Origin: Erysipelothrix sp964410635
GTDB lineage: Bacteria > Bacillota_I > Bacilli_A > Erysipelotrichales > Erysipelotrichaceae
NCBI GenBank assembly: GCA_964410635.1
Contig: CAYPHX010000001.1
Coordinates: 49,162 to 113,161, forward strand
DNA length: 64,000 nucleotides
Direction of reading: 5' to 3'
Positions 59,330 to 64,000 of this stretch are shown in pieces. The notes below the pieces were generated by a model. The model worked only from the letters and a program-made list of their open reading frames with translations, was not told the DNA's origin and did no database searches. Numbering within the stretch: the first letter of the stretch is position 1; the number at the start of each line of letters is the position of its first letter. Both the position numbers and the translations under genes were made by a program.

Positions 59330-59914
59330 ATGAAAAAAAATAAAGCTCAAGATAAAAAAGACAAGCAAGTATTGCAACAACAAAAGTCGAACATTATTCG
59401 AGATAGAAAAGGACGCCCTTTCTATGTCAGTGAGAATAATGAAACATATTATAGATTAAGTCAAAGTGTTGAAAAGAATCTATATATTTATGATTCACGT
59501 ATCATATTTGCAATCTTACCTATTATGCTTACAGACTTATTAGCCAAAAAATATATTTACTTTGGTTTAGTACTCTCGATTGTCATTCATGTAGGTTTTG
59601 AATTCTTTTATCGCTCACTTATTGGCCAATTAAATGTCAGTACAAATACACCTCAAGAAGTTGTGGATCAATATCATTCAGTAAAAGTGTTAAAAGCTAA
59701 ACGAAGTGACTTGATGATGAAAACATTACTAGGTGTTGTTATTTCATTTATGATTATGATGAATCCAAATGCCTTTGATTTTTTAGCAAAAACAGGTCCC
59801 CTTCGATTTATTGGTAACATTGTACCTTATCTTACAATGGCACTAACACTTTTACCTGTATCAGATTTAATAACTGTTTCTGGTAAATTAAGAAAAGCTA
59901 AAAAGAATAAATAA
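59330..59914 (+). CDS. small membrane protein of unknown function
   Basis: The 194-residue protein has a highly charged cytoplasmic N-terminus (about 1-55, Lys/Gln/Asp-rich) and two hydrophobic blocks that likely hold four membrane spans. The first is about 60-95 (IIFAILPIMLTDLL, FGLVLSIVIHVGF) and the second about 128-180 (LLGVVISFMIMM, NIVPYLTMALTLLPV). A Lys-rich C-terminus ends AKKNK. I recognise no family. An AGGATGGATAC ribosome site fits the ATG. It is probably a single-gene unit and shares a bidirectional terminator with cadA. Confidence 0.75.
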   Translation: MKKNKAQDKKDKQVLQQQKSNIIRDRKGRPFYVSENNETYYRLSQSVEKNLYIYDSRIIFAILPIMLTDLLAKKYIYFGLVLSIVIHVGFEFFYRSLIGQLNVSTNTPQEVVDQYHSVKVLKAKRSDLMMKTLLGVVISFMIMMNPNAFDFLAKTGPLRFIGNIVPYLTMALTLLPVSDLITVSGKLRKAKKNK

Positions 59915-59921
59915 AATTAGT

Positions 59922-59955
59922 AAAACAGACTTCACTTTAAAATGAAGTCTGTTTT
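59922..59955. terminator. bidirectional terminator between the small membrane protein gene and cadA
   Basis: A 13-bp perfect stem (59922-59934 with 59943-59955) with an 8-nt loop has T-rich flanks on both strands. It ends one base before the cadA stop codon. Confidence 0.9.
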
Positions 59956-62052
59956 TTATTTATATTTGGTAAGCCTCATGCCATTAAATGTAACAACCAA
60001 GGTTGCTCCCATATCAGCTACAATTGCAATCCATAATGTGAGCCATCCTGGAATAATAAGTAATATAGCAACCAGCTTTATTATTAGTGAGAACGAAATA
60101 TTTTGTTTTATGATACTCAATGTTTTTTTACTCAAGTTAATGATAAATGGTAACTTATTTAAATCATCTCCCATGAGCACAACATCAGCCGTTTCAAGAG
60201 CAGTATCTGTTCCAGCACCACCCATTGCAATGCCAACATCAGCAATTGCCAGTGCAGGAGCATCATTGATGCCATCTCCCACCATCGCTACACTACCATA
60301 TTGTTGTTTTAACATCTTTACAGATTCAAGCTTCTCTTCTGGCATCAAGTCACCTTTTATGTTTGAGACATGAACCTGTTTACCTATAGCTTGAGCAGTT
60401 ATCAAATTATCACCTGTTAGCATGGTTGTATTCTTTATACCAATTGCATGGAGCTTATCAATCGCTTCAGCACTTGAATCTCTAACTGTATCTGCAACTG
60501 CAACAGTTCCTAATACTTCTGTTTCAGTTCCAAATATCATGACAGTCTCACCTTGTTTCTGAAGGTTTTCTATTAAATGAGTATCTAAATTAAGATTTAA
60601 AGTATCCATGAATAGTTTTGCACTTCCAAGATAATATTGTCTTGATTTATAGATTCCAGTAATTCCAAGTCCTGTAATTGATGTAAATGATTCAATTTCA
60701 ATTTGAGAGTAGTCTAAGTTTAAACTTTCAGCATGTTTTATAAATGCACTTGATAATGGGTGTTGTGAGTTAATCTCTAAGGCACACATAATCGCAAAAT
60801 AAGCATCTCTCATCTTCTCATCTTTAATAATTAAGTCTGTGATTACTGGATAGCCCTTTGTGAGTGTTCCTGTTTTATCAAAAGCAATCGCTTGAATCGA
60901 TCCCATTTCCTCTAAGTGAATACCACCTTTTACCAAGACCCCATGCTTAGCAGCATTGGTTATCGATGACACAATGGAAACAGGAGTAGAAATAACCAAG
61001 GAACAAGGACAGCCCACCACAAGTAAAGAAAGTCCTTGGTAAAGCCATATATCCCATGATTGATTAAAAATAAGTGGCGGTATAATAATTACCAGTAGTG
61101 ATAATAGAAGGATAATTGGCGTATAAACCTTAGAAAACTTATCGACAAAAGCTTGAGCAGGAGCTTTTTTTCCTTGAGCCTCTTCAACCAATTGGATTAT
61201 TTTGGATATTGTAGTATCTTCTACAAGTTTTGTTACGCTCACTTCCAGTAAGCCTTCTTCATTTAGTGTACCCGCAAAGACTTCATCACCTTCTGCTTTA
61301 AATACTGGAATAGACTCTCCGGTAATCGCAGATTGATTCACTGAAGATGATCCTTTTACTACTACACCATCCATCGCAAGCTTCATACCAGGTTTTACAA
61401 CCATAATATCATTAATCAAAATCTCATCAACTGAAACTGATACCAGTTCATTATCACGATAAACCAAGGCTTCATTTGGCGCAATATCCATAAGACTCGT
61501 AATAGATTGGCGTGCTTTATCCATAGAGAAACGTTCTAAAGCTTCACTGATCGCAAAAAGAATGACGACAATTGAGCCTTCTGCCCACTCACCTATAATA
61601 GATGCACCTATGATTGCGATGGTCATTAGTGTATGCATTGTAAAGTTCAATTTAAGAAGATCTTTAAATCCTTCCTTAAAAAGGTTGAAGCCGCTGATAA
61701 GAATTGCACTTAAAAATAACAGTGTCGAATATAAATTATCAACTTGTGTTTGCTTTAAATAAATCGCAAGACAGATAAAGACTGTTGAGATGAGTATTTT
61801 ATAATTATCTTTTAATAAAGTGTTTGTCTTTTCTGTGCCCGTTTGTTTCTGAGTGTATTCACTGACTTTTAAATTTTCAAACTCGCCTGCTTTTTCCAAC
61901 TGTTCAATACTTATCTCACCGGATACTTTGATCAAACCTGCACCAAAATTCACAGTAGCATGTTCAACTGTATCGATACTTTTTACATTGTTTTCAAATT
62001 TTAATGAGCAATTTGTGCAACTTAAGCCTTCTACTCTGTAGGTCTTTTCCAT
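59956..62052 (-). CDS. cadA: CadA-type Zn/Cd/Pb-exporting P1B ATPase
   Basis: The 698-residue heavy-metal pump has an N-terminal HMA domain with GLSCTNCSLKFE and eight membrane segments. The actuator TGES lies in SAITGESIPVF, the ion-site Cys-Pro-Cys in VVGCPCSLVIST (near 347), and the phosphorylated Asp in DKTGTLTKG (near 390). TGDN and GDGINDAPALA follow. CPC together with the CadC partner points to Cd/Zn/Pb rather than copper. It begins 1 base after the cadC stop region in a cadC-cadA operon. Confidence 0.93.
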   Translation of the reverse strand: MEKTYRVEGLSCTNCSLKFENNVKSIDTVEHATVNFGAGLIKVSGEISIEQLEKAGEFENLKVSEYTQKQTGTEKTNTLLKDNYKILISTVFICLAIYLKQTQVDNLYSTLLFLSAILISGFNLFKEGFKDLLKLNFTMHTLMTIAIIGASIIGEWAEGSIVVILFAISEALERFSMDKARQSITSLMDIAPNEALVYRDNELVSVSVDEILINDIMVVKPGMKLAMDGVVVKGSSSVNQSAITGESIPVFKAEGDEVFAGTLNEEGLLEVSVTKLVEDTTISKIIQLVEEAQGKKAPAQAFVDKFSKVYTPIILLLSLLVIIIPPLIFNQSWDIWLYQGLSLLVVGCPCSLVISTPVSIVSSITNAAKHGVLVKGGIHLEEMGSIQAIAFDKTGTLTKGYPVITDLIIKDEKMRDAYFAIMCALEINSQHPLSSAFIKHAESLNLDYSQIEIESFTSITGLGITGIYKSRQYYLGSAKLFMDTLNLNLDTHLIENLQKQGETVMIFGTETEVLGTVAVADTVRDSSAEAIDKLHAIGIKNTTMLTGDNLITAQAIGKQVHVSNIKGDLMPEEKLESVKMLKQQYGSVAMVGDGINDAPALAIADVGIAMGGAGTDTALETADVVLMGDDLNKLPFIINLSKKTLSIIKQNISFSLIIKLVAILLIIPGWLTLWIAIVADMGATLVVTFNGMRLTKYK

Positions 62053-62053
62053 A

Positions 62054-62404
62054 TTATGCCTCCAAATGTATGAATTTAGTTTTTAGTAAATCCAATACTT
62101 TTTCATCTTTTAGATAGTAGAAAGAGAGTTTCCCTTCTTTTTTACTATCTAAGATATTTTGCTTCTTTAGATTTTGTAAGTGGTGCGATGTTGTCGCAAT
62201 ACTGGCACCTATAACCTCAGCCAGATCACAAACACAGAGTGTACCTTGCGATATTATCGCATAGATAATTTTTAATCTGTTTTCATCTGAGAATATTTTA
62301 AAGTATCTTATCTGTTCCTTGATATACAGTTGTTCAATATAAGATTTTGCTTCATGGACATCGTCTTCGTGAACTAAGTAAATTTCGCATGTTTTATCTT
62401 TCAT
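62054..62404 (-). CDS. cadC: CadC-like ArsR-family metal-sensing repressor
   Basis: The 116-residue winged-helix repressor has an N-terminal Cys (KDKTCEIYLVHEDD) and the alpha-3 metal motif TLCVCDLAEVI, which together form the Cd/Pb site of CadC. The recognition region is IATTSHHLQNLKKQNIL. Metal binding releases it from DNA. The frame opens at 62452, but the ATG at 62404 follows AAAGGAGTGTTCGA. It is the first gene before cadA and has a CadC-like operator over its own promoter. Confidence 0.92.
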   Translation of the reverse strand: MKDKTCEIYLVHEDDVHEAKSYIEQLYIKEQIRYFKIFSDENRLKIIYAIISQGTLCVCDLAEVIGASIATTSHHLQNLKKQNILDSKKEGKLSFYYLKDEKVLDLLKTKFIHLEA

Positions 62405-62427
62405 TCGAACACTCCTTTGATTATTAA

Positions 62428-62456
62428 ATTTTATCATCATCAAAACCATCATTCAA
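62428..62456 (-). promoter_or_regulatory. cadCA promoter
   Basis: Minus-strand -35 TTGAAT (62451-62456) and -10 TAAAAT (62428-62433) with a 17-base spacer, 24 bases before the cadC ATG. Confidence 0.7.
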
Positions 62457-62468
62457 GTGTTTGTTTGA
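62453..62468. promoter_or_regulatory. CadC-type operator
   Basis: TCAA-N8-TTGA in an ATTCAAgtgtttgTTTGAT context closely resembles the cadO/ArsR-type operator (TCAAATAAATATTTGA). It overlaps the -35, as expected for repression. Confidence 0.6.
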
Positions 62469-62486
62469 TTGAACTCTGATCAAACA
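62462..62486. repeat. 8-bp inverted repeat just upstream of the cad -35
   Basis: TGTTTGAT (62462-62469) and ATCAAACA (62479-62486) are perfect inverted copies with a 9-base spacer, partly overlapping the CadC-type operator. It may be a second CadC site or the site of another regulator. Confidence 0.55.
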
Positions 62487-62507
62487 TTTACTGTAAATAA
62501 AATAATT

Positions 62508-62538
62508 AAAAAACCCAAATCAAATGACTTAGGTTTAC
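62508..62538 (-). terminator. terminator of the HMA metallochaperone gene
   Basis: An 8-bp stem with one wobble pair (AAACCTAA with TTGGGTTT, minus strand) is followed by TTTTTT. It insulates the cadCA promoter from the upstream gene. Confidence 0.78.
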
Positions 62539-62551
62539 TGATACTTGTGAT

Positions 62552-62776
62552 TTACTTTTCTTCTATACTTAAGACATCATAGCCAAGAAGAACAATTGTA
62601 TTTTGAATTTGATTTTCATTGACCAAGTTTGGATCATAACTTACGGTGGCGACACTTTCAGCAAAATCAACTGAAGCTGTCTTTACCCCTTCAGTTAAGT
62701 CCAGTCCTTTTTCAATCTTCATAGCACAGGCTCCACAACCCAGTGGCGCTAAATTAATATTGATATTTTTTAACAT
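62552..62776 (-). CDS. small HMA-domain metallochaperone (CopZ-like)
   Basis: The 74-residue single-domain protein has a ferredoxin-like HMA pattern: metal loop PLGCGACAMKIEKGL (Cys-Gly-Ala-Cys), ASVDFAESVATVSYDPN and a closing ILLGYDVLSI. It would bind a soft metal ion and pass it to a partner such as CadA. The loop differs from the usual GMTCxxC. The frame reaches 62812, but the ATG at 62776 has a GAAAGGAGAAAGA site. It is divergent from the CRP/FNR-type regulator and has its own terminator. Confidence 0.82.
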   Translation of the reverse strand: MLKNININLAPLGCGACAMKIEKGLDLTEGVKTASVDFAESVATVSYDPNLVNENQIQNTIVLLGYDVLSIEEK

Positions 62777-62806
62777 ATTCTTTCTCCTTTCAGTACTTAT
62801 ACTGTA

Positions 62807-62816
62807 GTTCATATGA
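62807..62816. promoter_or_regulatory. palindrome in the HMA/regulator divergent spacer
   Basis: TTCATATGAA is a 10-bp perfect palindrome between the divergent genes. A TATAAT for the regulator gene lies just downstream and a TTAACA-N16-TATACT candidate promoter for the HMA gene reads the other way. It is a candidate site for the adjacent CRP/FNR regulator, but differs from standard CRP and FNR boxes. Confidence 0.45.
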
Positions 62817-62874
62817 ATATAGTATATAATATAAACAGTAATTGTTAAACTTTATTTTAAGAAAGGTGATTTAA

Positions 62875-63540
62875 ATGAGTAAAAACCATTTGTCTTGTAT
62901 TGATATCGTTCCCATGTTTAATTCGTTAACTTATGATGAGAAGAAAGAGATTGCTTATATCTCTAAATCAATGAATTATAGTCGTGGTGAATCAATCTAC
63001 AATCAAGGTTCAAGAAGTAACGATCTTTATATCGTTCATAAAGGAAAAGTTAAGATTAGTCGCGTGAATAAAGATGGTAAAGAACAAGTTATACGAACAT
63101 TAGAACCAGGAACATTTATGGGTGAACTCTCACTTTTCTCTGAAAACATGCACTCTGATAGTGCTACTGTTACTGAGAATACTGAAATATGTCAGCTAAA
63201 TGGCGATGCTTTTAAGAAACTATTATCTGAAATTCCAAGTATCTCATTGAAGCTACTGGAAGAAATGTCTAAACGCTTAGATGAAACTGAAGATACTGTT
63301 GAGAGTATTGGTACACTGGATGTTGAAGCTAGAATTGCCAGTAAGATTTTAGAGTTATCTAATAATATGAATCAATTTAAACTACCTTATGCTAAAAAAG
63401 ATATGGCATCACTTCTGGGTATGAGCAGTGAAACATTGTCTAGGAAGTTAAGAGAGTTTGAAGAACTTGGTTATATTGGACTTAAAGGTCAGCGTGAAAT
63501 TACAATACTAAATAAAAAAGAGTTGGAAGCCCTAATTTAG
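62875..63540 (+). CDS. CRP/FNR-family transcription regulator
   Basis: The 221-residue protein has an N-terminal cyclic-nucleotide-binding-type beta roll (about 20-125, with GESIYNQGSRSNDLYIVHKGKV-like residues and EPGTFMGELSLFSENM) and a dimer helix. The C-terminal winged helix has the recognition stretch MASLLGMSSETLSRKLREFE. It has only two Cys (about 8 and 109), so it lacks the FNR iron-sulfur pattern, and the effector is unknown. An AGAAAGGTGATTTAA ribosome site fits the ATG. It is divergent from the HMA metallochaperone, a likely target by position. Its stop codon lies within a shared terminator with the convergent Clp gene. Confidence 0.9.
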   Translation: MSKNHLSCIDIVPMFNSLTYDEKKEIAYISKSMNYSRGESIYNQGSRSNDLYIVHKGKVKISRVNKDGKEQVIRTLEPGTFMGELSLFSENMHSDSATVTENTEICQLNGDAFKKLLSEIPSISLKLLEEMSKRLDETEDTVESIGTLDVEARIASKILELSNNMNQFKLPYAKKDMASLLGMSSETLSRKLREFEELGYIGLKGQREITILNKKELEALI

Positions 63541-63555
63541 GCTTTCAACTCTTTT
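63517..63555. terminator. bidirectional terminator built from the overlapping ends of crp and clp genes
   Basis: A 16-bp stem (63517-63532 with 63540-63555, one G-T wobble) with a 7-nt loop has A/T runs on both sides. The left arm is coding for the CRP/FNR protein, the right arm is coding for the Clp protein, and both stop codons fall at or in the loop. Confidence 0.9.
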
Positions 63556-64000
63556 ACTTTCTATACTTACAATAAAATCATTATCTTCAACATCGACATA
63601 TACGACTTCGTTATCTTCAGGTTGAGTTTCAATGATTTTGTATGCGACCTTAGTTTCAATCTCATTTTGAATGAATCGTCTCATAGGTCTTGCACCAAAT
63701 ACGACATCTGATCCCTCTTTTACAATCGTATCAATAACTGCTTCTGTATATTCTAAATCAAGGTTTCTTGATTGAATACGATCTTTTAATTCGAGCATGA
63801 ATTTGTTTGCGATTGCATGTAAGGCATCATCGGTTAAGGCGTTAAATACAATAATCTCATCAACACGGTTTACAAACTCTGGTTTAAAGTGTGCTTTTAC
63901 AGCTTCCATGTAGTGAGCATCACGCTCTTTGATATCTTCTTCGAATGCGTACTGACTTCCTAGGTTTGATGTCATGATTATAATTGTATTTTTAAAATCA
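63532..64000 (-). CDS. clpB: Clp-family AAA+ ATPase (ClpB-like), C-terminal fragment
   Basis: The 3' end of the gene enters from the right edge; 156 codons are present. The sequence DFKNTIIIMTSNLGSQ, HFKPEFVNRVDEIIVF and VVFGARPMRRFIQ is the sensor-1, arginine-finger and sensor-2 region of the second AAA+ module of the ClpB/ClpC/ClpE family. No ClpP-binding loop can be seen in this part. ClpB disaggregase is preferred because of the C-terminal DVEDNDFIV ending, but ClpE or ClpC is possible. It overlaps the convergent CRP/FNR gene by 9 bases. Confidence 0.8.
   Translation of the reverse strand, partial: DFKNTIIIMTSNLGSQYAFEEDIKERDAHYMEAVKAHFKPEFVNRVDEIIVFNALTDDALHAIANKFMLELKDRIQSRNLDLEYTEAVIDTIVKEGSDVVFGARPMRRFIQNEIETKVAYKIIETQPEDNEVVYVDVEDNDFIVSIESKRVESLN

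Noticed and set aside
59956..62052. Copper-exporting CopA as identity of the P-type ATPase
   Set aside because: The protein pairs with a CadC-type repressor carrying the TLCVCDLA metal motif, and its N-terminus matches CadA; copper specificity is not supported.
62875..63540. Classical oxygen-sensing FNR
   Set aside because: The protein has only two cysteines and no N-terminal or C-terminal four-cysteine cluster.

Overview
The window is a gene-dense, low-GC chromosomal segment from a Firmicutes-type bacterium. It has PolC plus DnaE, the Prp-processed form of ribosomal protein L27, FakA, PrkC/PrpC, YlxM and CadA/CadC. TGA is used as a stop (for example at the end of nusB), so this is not a Mollicutes genetic code. 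Gene content, protein style and the vacant fatty-acid-synthesis positions suggest an Erysipelotrichia member close to Erysipelothrix. That placement is an inference, not a measurement. Almost every gene from deoB (1635) to gmk (56721) lies on the minus strand, so those runs are transcribed from high to low coordinates. No tRNA, rRNA, CRISPR array, prophage or insertion sequence was recognised.

Layout. 1-1530 (plus): the 3' end of a YugP-type zinc peptidase and a secreted Ig-like protein whose start codon looks abnormal. 1635-11500 (minus): asp23(yqhY)-nusB-xseA-xseB-ispA, then a degenerate DXS homologue-recN-dinB-xerD-deoB. 11537-18360: rimP-nusA-ylxR-ylxQ-infB-rbfA, then truB-ribF. A 100-N assembly gap falls inside a repetitive Glu/Val-rich tail of nusA. 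18364-27371: asp23(yloU)-fakA-recG-rnc-polC. 27417-33177: rplU-prp-rpmA behind an L21 leader, then obgE-ruvA-ruvB-murG-divIB. 33525-38016: a polysaccharide deacetylase, an unknown membrane protein and a two-component system. 38075-47490: smc-ftsY-ylxM-ackA-nrnA, then dnaE. 47658-56721: a small membrane-anchored thioredoxin-fold protein and gmk-priA-rsmB-prpC-prkC-rsgA-rpe-GNAT. 56940-59914: rqcH, a YgjP-type metallopeptidase and a small membrane protein. 59956-64000: cadC-cadA, a small HMA metallochaperone divergent from a CRP/FNR regulator, and the 3' end of a Clp ATPase.

How the genes fit together. Most are housekeeping genes in the orders familiar from Bacillus, with losses. The accB-accC position next to yqhY and the fapR-plsX-fabD-fabG-acpP position between recG and rnc are both empty, while fakA is kept. 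This is what a scavenger of exogenous fatty acids would show. The dxs position between ispA and recN is still occupied, but by a protein that has lost the ThDP-binding motif and the catalytic glutamate. Its neighbour IspA also departs from consensus around its second aspartate-rich motif. PriA has lost one complete zinc site, SMC has short arms, and DnaE has a degenerate PHP domain.

Regulation visible in the sequence includes sigma-A promoters, several of them extended -10 type, and an L21 leader. There is a CadC-type operator, and several inverted repeats lie at promoters. Many intrinsic terminators have the stop codon of the gene inside the hairpin. In one case (crp/clp, 63517-63555) a single hairpin is built from the overlapping 3' ends of two convergent genes.
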